Below the pieces are notes generated by a model. It was not told the origin of the DNA. It saw only the letters and a list, made by a program, of their open reading frames with translations, and did not search any database. Below are positions 53,801-64,000 of a stretch of 64,000 nucleotides of DNA, piece by piece. Source of the DNA: Pyropia yezoensis (Eukaryota > Rhodophyta > Bangiophyceae > Bangiales > Bangiaceae); contig CM020620.1 in assembly GCA_009829735.1 (NCBI GenBank), positions 13,327,420 through 13,391,419 of the forward strand, written 5' to 3'. The translations under genes and the position numbers were made by a program. Positions within the stretch are counted from its first letter, which is position 1; every line of letters begins with the position of its first letter.

Positions 53801-55862
53801 GCAAGGCGGGACAGGCTGGGGAGGGTGCTTTGCCCACCTCGGCGGGACGTCGGCCGGGGCGAGACCGTGGCGGGCACCGCTTTCGGGCAGGTCTCCCCAC
53901 AACGGAGGAGAATCCCTTCTTTAAAGAAAAACGTACGTCACCTCCAACGTGGACTGGCGGCCCAGAAGCTCCAAACCCACCTACGAAATGTTTCCCCTCG
54001 GTCCCACGCCTGGCTCGAATACACGTTGTGTGTCACTCAACGGACCATCAGACAGAAGCTGCACCCTACCTACACGTCCAGTTCACCCTCCCCCACACCT
54101 CGAAGGTCGGTATCCAGGCCCAATGGCCACAGGGTACCTACCGTCTCAGTCACCCCTCGGTCTGCGGCGCTGGTTTACGCGTGAGCTACGCGTTTACCAT
54201 CCCGCGGGCAGACCTCATTATGCGGCCATACCGAGGGTATGATGCCCCTCGCGCCTTGAGCGACAGCCGTTCCTGCCCCGATTTGGCGCGCCGTCAAGGT
54301 CGCCGCCACTGCCAGCGTTGCCTCCACTGCGGCTGGTGCGGGCGTAGGCCACTCAGTCGCCAATGCAGACGTGTCCGTCGCCGCTCTCAACGGACTGCCC
54401 ACACTTGCTTTCCTGTCAGATAAGAAACGGCGCGTTATGGTCCTGTGGATACACGTATGCACCAGTAAATACATTGCCGGTGTTGGTGTCTGTAGTCACA
54501 AAGTGGTCTGCGGGGACGTCAGCCAGAGGAACAGGCACAAGGGAGCTTTGCCGCCGCCCCTCGGTAGAGGCGCGCTTCGACGACGGCTGAGACAGCGACG
54601 ATGGCGTCGGCGTCGGCCGAGGGCGGTGCAACGGTGCAACGGTCAGCGCGGCCACCGTTGCAGCGACGACAGTCGGCCACTGTGGGAACGAAAGCGACAG
54701 CGCCGCCGCCAAACGGCAGCCCTGTGGGCGACCTCCCGGGCGCAGCCGTCGTGGCCTCCGCCGCAATCACTACCATCGACGCGGGCGCCGCCATGACAGG
54801 CGCCAGTGGCCCCATCGTGGCCGCCAGTCCCCTAGTGGGGTGGTGGGGGAGTGGGGGAGCGCCGCCGCCGCCACCACCACTGCGGTTCGCGGCAGCCGGG
54901 GCCGAGAGGGCCCGGTGCGGCAGCGCCCCCCCCCCCGCCAACACCAAAGCGGCCGCCACCGACGTGGGCCACCCCCACCCCGGCGGTGTGGGCGCGTCAG
55001 TGGCGACAGCCGCCGTCACCGCCGCCTACGCCCCCGCCTGGGCGCGTGCCGACAAGGCGTCGGCCGTCGCCGCCGCCGCGTCGGCCGCGGCGCGAGCCAC
55101 GTCGAACGCCGCGCGCGCCACGGCGGGCAGCAACGGTATGAACGCGGTGGTAGCGGTAATGTGGTGGCGACGACAGCGGCGGCGTCGGCGGCAGCGGCGG
55201 CAGGGGCGGCGGCAGCGGCGGCAGCGGCGGCGGCAGCGGCGGCGGGCGCGACCAACGCGAGAGGGCGGAGTAATGGGGCGTGGGAGGGGGAAGCAGATGC
55301 CACGGCGGCGGCCGCGTAGTAGGCGCCGCAGCCGTCGCAGCCGCCTGCGCCGACGCCAGCGCGGCGACGGCCGTCGCGGCAGTCGCGCCCGCAGCGGCAA
55401 CGGAAGCCGCAACGGCGGCGGCGGTGGCGACAGCCGAGTCGGCGGCCGCGTCGGCCGACGTGCTCCCTGCGGCGGCGTGCTGCTTGGGGCCACGGGGGAC
55501 GCTCGGAGCGGCGGGGGAGACCGCCGTGGCCCGCGGAGGGGATCCGTAGAGCGGGGGGGAAGCGATAATTGAACAGGGGGGGGAGGGGCAGAGGAGAACG
55601 ATGGAGAGGGGGGGAACGTAAGGAAAGGCCAAAGCGGCGCGGCACAAGTATGGGCGACCCGTCAACCGGGGGGAGGAGTCTTTGGCAGGGCCAGGCGGTG
55701 GGCGCCCTGCCGCCGCCGCCGTTGCGGAAGCGTGCCTGGCGGGGTAGCCGAGAGCACAGCTGGGTGCTCCGTCATCCCTCCCCCCCCTCTTTTCTCTCTG
55801 CTCCACAATCCATCCCTCCCCCCCCCCAACCACAACGTCCCCCCCAGGGCAGCGTCAGACCC
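50852..55862. other. Mixed spacer, no confidently supported gene
   Basis: 51-53 kb carries G-runs and Arg/Pro frames on both strands. At 53.5-54.4 kb several plus frames are open but not convincing. A plus-strand frame at 54601-55572 starts well (MASASAEGGATVQRSARPPL), with an Ala-rich helical region to about 55130, then degenerates to Arg repeats. Its minus-strand counterpart is Ala-rich too, so strand cannot be decided. The stretch next to 55862 should contain the 3' flank of the TGT gene. Confidence 0.4.
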
Positions 55863-57335
55863 TCACTCCCCCAGGGGTATCCCCGCCGCCGCGAGCGCTT
55901 CAGACGACCACTGCGGGTAGTCCCCCCCCGGGTAGAGGTCGGCCATAAAGGCGCGCACCCAGTCTGGAAAGACCCCGTCCAGGATGGCCGTCCGCGCGCG
56001 GCGCATCAGGCCGGTCAGGTAGGCAACATTGTGGAGCGTCAGCAGCTGCCCCGCCACGGCGACTCCCTCCCCGCCCCCCCCCGCGAGCGCGTGCAGGTAC
56101 GACCGGGTGTAGGTGGCGCACGTGGAGCACGGGCAGGTGGGGTCGACAGGCCGAAAGTCGGCGGCGCAGGCCGCGGAGCGGAGCTTGAGCAGCCCCCCGG
56201 GGACGAGGGCGGTGCCAAACCGGGCGGTCCGCGCCGGGTAGACGCAGTCAAACATGTCGGCACCAAGCGCGACGCACACGACCAGGTCCTCGGGGTAGCC
56301 GACGCCCATGCAGTAGCGGGGCTTGCCCGGCGGGAGGGCGGCCAGGCTGGCGGCGACGGCGCGCCAAAAGGAGCCCTTGTCCTCCCCGCCCGACAGGCCG
56401 CCGACGGCGTAGCCGGGGAGGTCCCGCGCCACGAGCGCCGCCGCGCACTCGCCGCGGAGGCGGAGGTCCAGCCCGCCCTGCACAATCCCAAACAGCGACT
56501 GCCGCGCCGGCCGGGCGTGCGCCGCGACGCACCGGTCAATCCAGCGGACGGTGCGGGCGGCCGCGTCGGCGACGCGGGGGCCCGACGTGACGCTCGACAC
56601 GACATCGTCGAGGGCCATGATGATGTCCGCGCCGAGCTGGTTTTGGATCCCAATGCTCACCTCGGGGGTGAGGAGCATCTCAGACCCGTCCACGGGCGAC
56701 TGGAACGTCACCCCCTCCTCAGACACCACCGCAAAGCGCGACAGGGACACCATCTGGAAGCCCCCACTGTCGGTGAGGGTGCCCCGCGGCCAGCGCATCA
56801 TCTCGCCAAGGCCGCCGAGCGCGTCCACCACCGCGCCCCCCGGGCGGGTGCCCAGGTGGTAGGTGTTGCCCAGCACCACCTGCGCGTCCACGGCGGGGTC
56901 CGCCAGCTGCGCTGGCGCCACGCCCTTGACGCTCGCCTGCGTGCCGACGGGCATGAACATGGGCGTCGCCGCCGCGTGCGCGGGCAGGTGCAGCGTGCAG
57001 GCCCGCGCGCGGCCGGCGGTGGCGTGGAGCTCGAGCCGCAGCGCGGGCGACGCGGGGCCCCCATAGTAGCGCTCGCCGGCCGTCGAGTACCCGGGCGCCG
57101 CGTCGGGCCACCGAGGAGGGGGGGGGGGGGGAGGCAGCGCCGCCCCCACCCCGTTTCCTGTCGCCGCCGTCGCCGCCGCCGCCGCCGCCGCCCCCGCCGC
57201 CGCCCCCGCCCCGCCTCCCGACACCGTGGCTGACGCTGTCGCCGCTGCCGCTGCCGCTGCCGCTGCCGCAGCGGCCGCCGCCGTCGACGGGTCTGCCCCA
57301 CCACCCAGCGGGGCAGCAGCAGCGGCGGGCGCCAT
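55863..57335 (-). CDS. QTRT1: Queuine tRNA-ribosyltransferase, catalytic subunit
   Basis: An intron-free 490-residue protein from the ATG at 57335. After an Ala/Gly/Pro-rich N-terminal extension of about 100 residues the TGT barrel is complete: TDSGGFQMVSLS with the general-base Asp, IIMALDDVVSS, FGIVQGG, GGLSGGE, CMGVGYPEDLV, the nucleophile region GADMFDCVYPARTARFG, and a zinc site CPCSTC with a downstream His (SYLHAL). The DDVV motif is the eukaryotic, queuine-accepting form; bacterial enzymes for preQ1 have Cys in this segment. The enzyme exchanges guanine-34 for queuine in GUN-anticodon tRNAs (Asp, Asn, His, Tyr), normally with a QTRT2 partner, which is not in this window. The frame is open to an earlier ATG at 57467 that would add 44 residues, so a targeting peptide is possible. 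Queuine is taken from bacteria or diet, which fits an alga with bacterial epiphytes. Confidence 0.93.
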   Translation of the reverse strand: MAPAAAAAPLGGGADPSTAAAAAAAAAAAAAATASATVSGGGAGAAAGAAAAAAATAATGNGVGAALPPPPPPPRWPDAAPGYSTAGERYYGGPASPALRLELHATAGRARACTLHLPAHAAATPMFMPVGTQASVKGVAPAQLADPAVDAQVVLGNTYHLGTRPGGAVVDALGGLGEMMRWPRGTLTDSGGFQMVSLSRFAVVSEEGVTFQSPVDGSEMLLTPEVSIGIQNQLGADIIMALDDVVSSVTSGPRVADAAARTVRWIDRCVAAHARPARQSLFGIVQGGLDLRLRGECAAALVARDLPGYAVGGLSGGEDKGSFWRAVAASLAALPPGKPRYCMGVGYPEDLVVCVALGADMFDCVYPARTARFGTALVPGGLLKLRSAACAADFRPVDPTCPCSTCATYTRSYLHALAGGGGEGVAVAGQLLTLHNVAYLTGLMRRARTAILDGVFPDWVRAFMADLYPGGDYPQWSSEALAAAGIPLGE

Positions 57336-58230
57336 GCGGCCGTTGCCCGCGGCAGGAAGCGGGTGTGGGTAGGGTGGGTGGTGCGTGGGCGTGTCCTCTC
57401 CTCCCCGCCGTCCGCAACGTTGTCTGCCTGCTGTCCGCCCGACCGTCACGCTCGCGGTCGCCGCCAACGGGGGGGGATGGAGCGCGTGCCGTGGGGGACG
57501 CCGCAGAAAAAAGACGGCGGGGCAAGCAGCGGTGGAGGGGGTAGCGGTGGCGGTGGTGACAAGCGTGGTGGGCGGGGTGAGCGGGGGCGGGAGGAGGGGG
57601 GGCGGGGTGGGCGGAGTGGGCGGGGTGGGCGGGGTGGGCGGGGTGGGCGGGGAAGGGGGGAGTGCATGACGTCGGCAGCGGTGGTGGTGGGGTCAAGGCG
57701 GCGGCCACGACGACAAGACGACGACGGTCGCCGTGATCCGCCTGCACGGACGTGGCACGTGACGTGACGAGCCCGATCGGCCAGATCGGGCTGGTGGCCG
57801 CATTGGTAGCTCTTGGGCCCAGAGGAGCAGCCCATCCTCTTCCTCCACCAACACCCCCCCGCCGTCGCGGCCCTATGACCGCCGCCCCCTTTGTCCACCA
57901 ACCCCCCCCCCACGCTTGCCCCTCGTGACGCCCCCCCCCCGCCCCCGGCCGCCCCGAATGACCCCTCCCTGCCGCTCCCCTCACCCCTCACACCCCCGTC
58001 ATCTGCAACGTCCCCCACCCCCTTTCCCCCACCCCCTTCCTTGACCACCCCCTCGGCTGCTGTCACCGCGTGCCGCCGCTTCGCGCCGCCGGGGCCGCAG
58101 ACGGGAGCGCGGCGGCTCGGGCGGGCGTGTGGCCAGGGGAGGAGGAGGGGAGAAGGGCTGCCCGTCGCCCCTTCATGGCCCTTCCCATTCCCGCCGCCGG
58201 AGCGGCGGTCGCGGTGGCCGCCGCGGCGCG

Positions 58231-58261
<31 letters not shown>

Positions 58262-60205
58262 CGGACGCTGCCGTCGCCGTGCCGGCTGCCGCCCCGCCCC
58301 CTCCCGCCCCTCTCATCCTGGTCATGGTACACGGCGGCGCGTAGGCCATTCCCGCCGCCGCCACCGCTGCCGTCGTCGGCGGCGTGCTCCGCGCGGCGGC
58401 CGCCGCGCACGCGGTGCCAACTGCCGCCGCCGCCGCCGGGGCCGCCGCCCAGGCCACCGCCCCAGGCCGCCGCCGCCGCCGCACCGGCGGCAGGCGCAGT
58501 GGCGCCCGCAGACGGGGGCTGCGACGCAGACGCTGCCGCCGCCGCGGGCGCGCGGCCACGGGCGGCGCGACAGGGCCCCGCCGTCGCGCCGGCGGCGGCG
58601 GCGCCCAAATCCTCAGTGCGGCGGCCGTAGCAGCGGACGTGGTGGAGCCGCCGGTGCGGGTGCTGGAGGCGGGCCCGGCCTTTTGTCGCGGGCGCCGTGC
58701 TCACGGCGGGCGCCGGTGGTCAGCGCGGCGGGTGCCGTCGAGTGCGACGCGCTCGCTGGCGGCGTCGACGCCGAGCGAGCCGCAGGCCCCGGGGGCCGTT
58801 GCCGCCGTCGCCACCGTCGCACCCAGTGTCGCTGGCGTGGGTGGTGGCAGCGGACACGTCGCCCACGCTGCTGGTGGGTGGGAGGGGGCCGACGCGTACG
58901 CGCGCGAGCGGGGGATGGCAATGAGCGTGGAAAAAGACGTCCGGCGGGCGCCCGTGTCACCCGCCGCGGTGGCCGGGTGGGAGCGCCACCGCCCGTTTCC
59001 TGCGGTCGTGGACGCCCTCCTCAACGGCGTACAGGCGTTGGCCGATGGGGGTGGGTGTGGGGGTTCGGGAGGGAACGGGGCGAGGCCAATTGAGGGGGGC
59101 GCCGTCGGGGCCTCCCCCCCCCCCCCCCACCGCGTGTTGATGAGGTGGTCAGGGGGTGGAGGAGAGCTGGGCAGGGGGTGGGTTGTGACCCTGAACATCG
59201 GTTGGAAGAGTCCCCGAGGGGAGACCGCAGTAGCGTCGGTGGGGGTGCAGGTAGGGCGTGGGGGGGATAAAAAGGCGGCAGTGACGGAGAGTGGGGACTG
59301 CGGGGGGGTGGCGGTGACAGGATGGATGTGTTCAAGGAGATGGCGCGGCGGCAGTGGTCGTGCACGTGTGTAGAGGTGGCTGCTGTTTTGTTGACGCCGG
59401 AGCGCCCTCTCGGCGAGACTCGTCCCGTTACTGTTTGTCGTGTCCACACGGAGGGCCGGGGTGGCCAGAGACCGTGCCTTGCCTTGGTCAAGGGCGACCG
59501 AGGCGGCGACCGGCATGACGGCTCCCTCGAACTGTGAGGCTGTGTACTGTACAGTAGGAAGAGGCGGGCTAGGGTGTTTTCGCGACCGCGGTTTTGGGTA
59601 TCCAGTCAATCGTGGCCCTGGAGTGACAATTACGGGGGAGCACGGGGAGACTGCCCTCAGCGGGGCGTGCGGTGCTGCACGCCCACGTCGCCCCTCGTCT
59701 GCACGCGCTCGGCGCGTGGGCGGGGAAAAGGAGGAGCGGCGGCCTGAGAATGGGGGGGACAAGGGAGGGGGAGGGCGGGGGGGGCCCTCCCGGGGGGGGC
59801 GAGGGAGTGGCCGTCGGACGGACGCGGCTCCCCATATGGGCGCGGCCGCGCGGGAGCAGCCGCAGGGCGCCGTTTCCCCGGCGGGGGGGGGGGCGGGGGG
59901 GGGTTGCCCCCACGTACCGACTGGACCTGCCACGGGTTGGCAGCAGCCGGCGCCACTGCCGGGTGCGTCCCAGTGTGGCGCTGACCGGGGGCGGGGGGGG
60001 CGGGGGGGGGGGGGGATAGACACGTGGGGGGAGAGGGGAAGCGGCCGAGCCCTGGGGCGGGCTGGAGGGGCGCGCCCGTCCACACCCGCACCCTCCCCCC
60101 CCCCCCCCCCCCCCCCCTCCGCCGGGCGGCCGGTTGCCAGTCGGACTCGCCGCCGCGGGTGCGTCGGCGGGATCTTGGGCAGGGGGGGGGGGAGCTGCCG
60201 GCCGC

Positions 60206-60306
60206 CACGGAGGAAGGCGGGGGGCGGTGCGGCGGCGGCCACGGAGGGAGGAGGGGGCGGTGCGGCGGCGGCCACGGAGGAAGGCGGGGGCGGTGCGGCG
60301 GCGGCG
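60206..60306 (+). repeat. Approximately 36-bp tandem repeat, three copies
   Basis: The motif GCCACGGAGG followed by a G-rich stretch and GCGGTGCGGCGGCG recurs three times with small differences in the G-runs. Confidence 0.7.
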
Positions 60307-60430
60307 GCCGCCGCCTCGCGCGGCTCGCTCCCCCGCCCTTGCGCGTCGCGACGCCAAACCCCCCGCCCCCTCCTGCTCCGTTTTCCTCTTGTGGTGTGTG
60401 CGGCGGGGGAGCGGGGGGGGGGGGGGGGGG

Positions 60431-60550
60431 CGAGTTGAGAGGGGGGGGGGGGCGAGTCGAGAGGGGGGGGGGGCGAGTCGAGAGGGGGGGGGGCGAGTCG
60501 AGAGGGGGGGGGGGCGAGTCGAGAGGGGGGGGGGGCGAGTCGAGAGGTGG
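60431..60550 (+). repeat. 21-bp minisatellite, six copies
   Basis: Units start with CGAGTCGAGA at 60453, 60474, 60494, 60515 and 60536 (first unit at 60431 has CGAGTTGAGA), followed by a G-run of 9-11. Spacing is 20-22, and the differences are G-run length only. Confidence 0.85.
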
Positions 60551-61543
60551 GAGGGGGGGTGGGGGGGGGGAGGGGGTTCCCCCGCTCACCAGTAGGGGCC
60601 CTGTGGCGTGTGCCGCGACTCGAACTTGGTAGCTGGCCCCGGATGCCTGTCTGGGCGGGGGTGGACAGGGGAGGATGGGGTACGGTATGGCCGGGGGGGG
60701 GGGGGGAGCAGGCAGGGGGGAATGGCTGTCTGCAGAGGGAGGATGGTTTGGGGGGGGGATAGTTTCTGGGGGGGAGGGAGTAGGTTGCTAGCGGCGGTTG
60801 TCGGAGGGGGGGGGGGGTACGTATGGAAGGAGTGTTGGCGGTTGACCTCGGCGTTGGGAGAGGCGCCGCGACGCTTGCGGCGTGACAAGTACAGGTGGGA
60901 AGGGGGGGGAGGGGGTGGGGGGGCGGGGGTGGGGATGCGGGGGGGGGGGAATGGCACACCGGCGACGGTGGTGGTGTGGGGAGGCAATGGCAGACGCCGC
61001 TTGCGCGTCAATGGCGCAGGGGGCTCGTGATGTCTGGGGAGGGGGGGGGGGGGGGGGGGCTGGCTGTGGGAGGGGCGGTCGCTGGCTGTGGGGGGGGCCA
61101 TCGCTGGCTGTGGGGGAGGGCGGCCGGCTGGGCGGGGGGGGGGCAGCCGCGGCGGCGGCGCGCCGCGGGGACGCGCGCCGGCGACGCCACCGGGCTGACC
61201 ACCGCCCGGTTCGTGGCCACTGTGGGACCTTGGCGGGGGGGGGGGGGTGGGGGGGGGCGGGCGGGGAGCGCCAGACGGGCGGGGTGCGTCGGGCGGGGCG
61301 GCAGGCACGGGCGGCGGGCGGCGGGGCTGCGGGTGGGACGGGCGGCAGACGCCGCGGCGTGCCGCCCCGTGCCGGGGCGTACAAGAGGCCCCGGCGCGGG
61401 TGGCTGTGGGGGCCCTTGGAGCCAGACGCACAGCCCGCTCGCCTCACCCGGCCTTTCCCACCCGCTTCTTCTTCTGCCTTAGCACCTGCCTATCCCCCCC
61501 CTCCCCCCCCTCCCCCCCCCCCCCCCCCATCCCAGCAGTCACC

Positions 61544-62314
61544 ATGGCCGCCAAGCGCATTGTGGCGGCGGGCGCGGCGCTGGTGACGCTCGCCGCGCTT
61601 GCCGCGGCGGCGGCCGGCGGCGCGGCCGGCGCGGCTGGCGCCCCCCCCTTCCCGGCCGAGGCGGTGCGTACGAGCACCACCCCCTACGACGTGGCCCCCG
61701 GCGGTGTGTGCGGCCGCTGGTGGCAGCGCTGCGGCCGGCCGTACGTGTGCCAGGGCGGCCGCTGCCGCCGGCGGTCCACCCTGGGCAGCCCCTGCAACGC
61801 CGCCTCGTATGGCTACTGCGGGGCGCCCCTGTCCTGCCGGGGGGGCACCTGCAAGCGGGTGTCCCCCCCGGGGGGGCGCTGCGGCGGCGTTGCGCACGCC
61901 GTGTGCAGCGGCGGCGCCACGTGCCGGGCGGGGGGGGTGTGCCGCCGCACCGCGGGGCTCGGCCGCCCCTGCGGGGGGACCACCCACGCGGTGTGTGCAA
62001 AGGGCGGCGACTGTCGGGGGGGCACCTGCCAGCGGCTGTCGCCCGTCGGCGGCCGCTGCGGCGGGGCCACCGCCTCGTACTGCCGGCGGGGGGTGCCGTG
62101 CAAGGGCGGCCGGTGCACGGTGACGGCCAAGCTGGGCGGGCCCTGCGGGCGGACCACCCCCGCCACCTGCCCGGCTGCCGCCGTCTGCCGGGGCGGCAAG
62201 TGCCGGCGCGTGTCGGCCGAGTGGGGCGCCTGCGGCGGGCACACCCACGCGGTGTGTGGGAAGAACACCACGTGTGTGGGCGGGCGGTGCCGCTTGCGCA
62301 CGTACGGCAAGTAG
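61544..62314 (+). CDS. Secreted cysteine-rich protein with seven four-Cys repeats
   Basis: 256 residues from the ATG at 61544 (ACCATGG context). Residues 1-32 form a signal peptide (basic MAAKR, then an Ala/Leu core). From residue 54 to the end there are seven tandem modules of about 29 residues, each with four Cys spaced C-x6/7-C-x5-C-x4-C, the first at C56, C63, C69, C74. Typical wording is GRPCGGTTHAVC then CRGGTCQRLSP. With 28 Cys in the modules, disulfides within each module are likely. The protein is strongly basic, so it may bind anionic wall polysaccharide or serve in defence or adhesion; this is inference. The repeat pattern recalls dickkopf/EB-type modules but is not diagnostic. An upstream in-frame extension to 61247 exists but the ATG before the signal peptide is clearly preferable. 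Confidence 0.85.
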   Translation: MAAKRIVAAGAALVTLAALAAAAAGGAAGAAGAPPFPAEAVRTSTTPYDVAPGGVCGRWWQRCGRPYVCQGGRCRRRSTLGSPCNAASYGYCGAPLSCRGGTCKRVSPPGGRCGGVAHAVCSGGATCRAGGVCRRTAGLGRPCGGTTHAVCAKGGDCRGGTCQRLSPVGGRCGGATASYCRRGVPCKGGRCTVTAKLGGPCGRTTPATCPAAAVCRGGKCRRVSAEWGACGGHTHAVCGKNTTCVGGRCRLRTYGK

Positions 62315-64000
62315 TTCGCCGCCGTCTGCCGCTGCTGCCGCCGCTGCCGCCGCCACCGCTGCCGCCCCGTGGCTGGGCGGGGAGGCGAGGAGTCTGGGCT
62401 CGTGGGGGAGGGGGGCGGCGGCCATCCCAAGCGGCGGGGAGCCTCCCCCGCTGACCACGCCGCACTGGGTGCCGCCGGTACCAACGGGGCGCGGCACCGT
62501 TTTTTTAGCAATCGCACAGGCGTGTTGACTATAGCAATAGCAAGGACAGTGCAGGGCAGGGGGGTGGTACAGTATTCTTTTCTATGTTCACACATCATGG
62601 TCTGCTACTTATCTACCCGGTGTTGGTACACGACCCGGACAGCCTCTTTCTAGCCGCACCAAAGGAGCTTCGACCCGAGCCCCACGTCACGACGCTTCCG
62701 CCTGTCGGCCATGGCCACTACCTTGAGCGGCGGCGTGCCCCACGGAAAGGCATGGACCGATGCGTGTGCCAGCTGTTTTACCTTTGCGTTTTCTGCCCGA
62801 CCCGCATGGACTCGTGCGTTGCGTGGGCAGTACAGCCGCGCGTCACTCTCTCCGTGGGGACACTCTGCTTCCTGGCGAGAAAGGTCATAGGGGGGGTTGT
62901 TGGGGGGGGGGATTGAAAGCATGCGACGCTCAAGAGCAAGGTCAAGCTTGAGCCCCCTCGTGCATCGAGGCAGATGCGCAAAGTGACATATTTGCGATAT
63001 TTGATCTCACCACCCGTCCCCCCCCCCCGTCGAGTCCTACGACCCCTGTTGACCATGAAGAAGTGCACCCTGCCGGACGTGGGGCACACCGCCGTGCTCC
63101 TCAGACCTTGCGCTCTGTGCCCATGTGTTTTTTTCTGGAAAAAGATTGATCATTGGCCACGTATGGTCATCATCCATACAGAAGCAGAAGTACGCTCATG
63201 TCCGTCGCCCGTCCCATGATCTCCACGCCACCAGGCACCGAAGAGCAACACCACCCACCACGATACCTCCCTCTACCTATCCTGCTTCTGTTCGTCAAAA
63301 AAAAACCCGGTGGGTATCGGTTGTATGTTGCCCTGTGGAGCACTTCTTCACGACGAAGAAACTAAAAACCGTAGTATTTGAGCCGCCCCCCTCATCGGCA
63401 AGAGAAGGACACAGATGGCAGTGAACAGGGATAGAGTGCTTTTCCGAAAAATGGCCACCCCGGCGCGCACCGGCGCAAACCGCAACCCTGGTCGCAACCC
63501 GCAGAGGCCCTGTACGGGTCCATTCAGGCCTGTCACGCGTCGGGAGGGCTTTTGACCAAGGTCTCTACCCAGCTTTATTTTACGGGTTGCGGCTGTCTTG
63601 CCCGAAGCACTGGCAGCACCATCTGTGGTCCCGTGGGCAGACGGTGCCCAGCTTTGCCCAGGGTTGAGGTGGACCGGTGAAATGGAGGCCCCGCTTCCAC
63701 CCGGCGTTGTTAAACCACCACCAGCTTTGTTAACTTTGTGCCCTCACGGCCCCTCAGGCAGCCAGGGTTGATAGTGAAGTGAATTTCCCCGCCCGACCCG
63801 CCCGGTTTCCTGAAACGAGGCGAGTAGCACGTGCTGGCGGAATGTTGACCATTACGTCACCTGCCGTCGTCGACCTTGTCGCTGTGAGGGTTAAAAAACA
63901 CCATAAAAACGCTCTCGCTGTGAGCATCACGACGCATATTTTTTTTCTCGGTGTTGTTGCTCTGGCCGAGACGCATGCACGAGAAGGTGCTGAATGTGAA
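62315..64000. other. Spacer to the window end, no supported gene
   Basis: Moderate GC after 62.5 kb. Small ORFs on both strands lack domains and consistent composition. An A/T-rich patch lies at 63885-63950 (TTAAAAAACACCATAAAAAC, then a T-run). Nothing resembling a tRNA or transposon end was recognised. Confidence 0.5.

Larger units (their letters stand above)
57336..61543. other. GC-rich spacer with minisatellites, no confidently supported gene
   Basis: A 10-bp repeat (GGGCGGGGTG) at about 57600-57656 lies upstream of the TGT gene. A long C-run is at about 58228-58260. At 58.7-59.1 kb a plus-strand frame (landmark GMAMSVEKDVRRAPVSPAAV) is of decent composition but has no domain, start or clean end. 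Minisatellites lie at 60.2 and 60.4 kb. The pyrimidine tract at 61498-61529 directly precedes the next gene and may be part of its promoter or leader. Confidence 0.45.

Noticed and set aside
58384..59373. Plus-strand 329-codon ORF upstream of the minisatellites
   Set aside because: Only about 100 codons look natural; strand and ends cannot be settled because the minus strand is also open.
60431..60550. Regular 21-bp spacing considered as a CRISPR-like array
   Set aside because: Units are contiguous without unique spacers and the context is eukaryotic.
60585..60660. Possible tRNA fragment on the minus strand (TTCGAGT loop and GGGGCC/GGGCCCC flanks)
   Set aside because: The T-stem has two mismatches and no D-arm or anticodon arm can be placed, in either normal or permuted order.

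Overview
This is a eukaryotic nuclear window of extreme and uneven composition. GC-saturated, G-run-rich blocks full of Ala/Pro/Gly codon repeats (about 8-16 kb, 28-37 kb, 54-62 kb) alternate with moderate-GC blocks made mostly of transposon remains (1-5 kb, 37-54 kb). Genes are mostly intron-free or carry one or two short GT-AG introns (donors GTATGT, GTACGT, GTGCGT). Together with a chromodomain Ty3 element and nuclear tRNA genes interrupted outside the anticodon loop, this fits a bangiophyte red alga (Porphyra/Pyropia type). That assignment is inference; no marker gene in the window names the species.

Layout. 1-5.1 kb: the 3' part of a Ty3/gypsy chromovirus. Its pol is broken by one in-frame TGA and is followed by a 704-codon ORF on the opposite strand. 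The whole segment is studded with short palindromes sharing the core CAA-G/C-TTG. 5.1-7.3 kb: a degenerate 60-78 bp tandem repeat and a protein with two CCHC zinc knuckles. 9.0-13.1 kb: a very long Ala/Pro/Gly-rich protein with coiled coils, whose frame changes once inside a poly-G run. 13.2-15.1 kb: a convergent type II membrane glycosyltransferase resembling GT77. 17.7-19.8 kb: a two-exon orphan gene. 23.0-24.9 kb: a two-exon cytochrome P450. 25.2-26.3 kb: two tRNA-Ala(CGC) genes, each apparently with two introns, one in the anticodon loop and one in the T-loop. 27.2-28.1 kb: a coiled-coil protein. 28.6-31.0 kb: a four-finger C2H2 protein. 31-37.3 kb: a low-complexity desert of G and C runs. 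38.7-40.9 kb: a decayed transposase-like gene. 46.2-47.3 kb: a nearly intact Tc1/mariner-type transposase. 48.3-50.0 kb: a three-exon cysteine-rich gene, followed by a MITE nested beside another repeat. 55.9-57.3 kb: queuine tRNA-ribosyltransferase. 61.5-62.3 kb: a secreted protein of seven four-cysteine repeats.

The most unusual signals are the doubly interrupted tRNA pair, whose 72-nt mature parts are identical while all four introns differ, and the element-wide palindrome family in the chromovirus. The host genes (GT77-like enzyme, P450, TGT, C2H2 factor, secreted Cys-rich protein) look unrelated and do not form a cluster. TGT and the tRNA pair both belong to tRNA biology but lie 30 kb apart, and queuosine is not made on tRNA-Ala.
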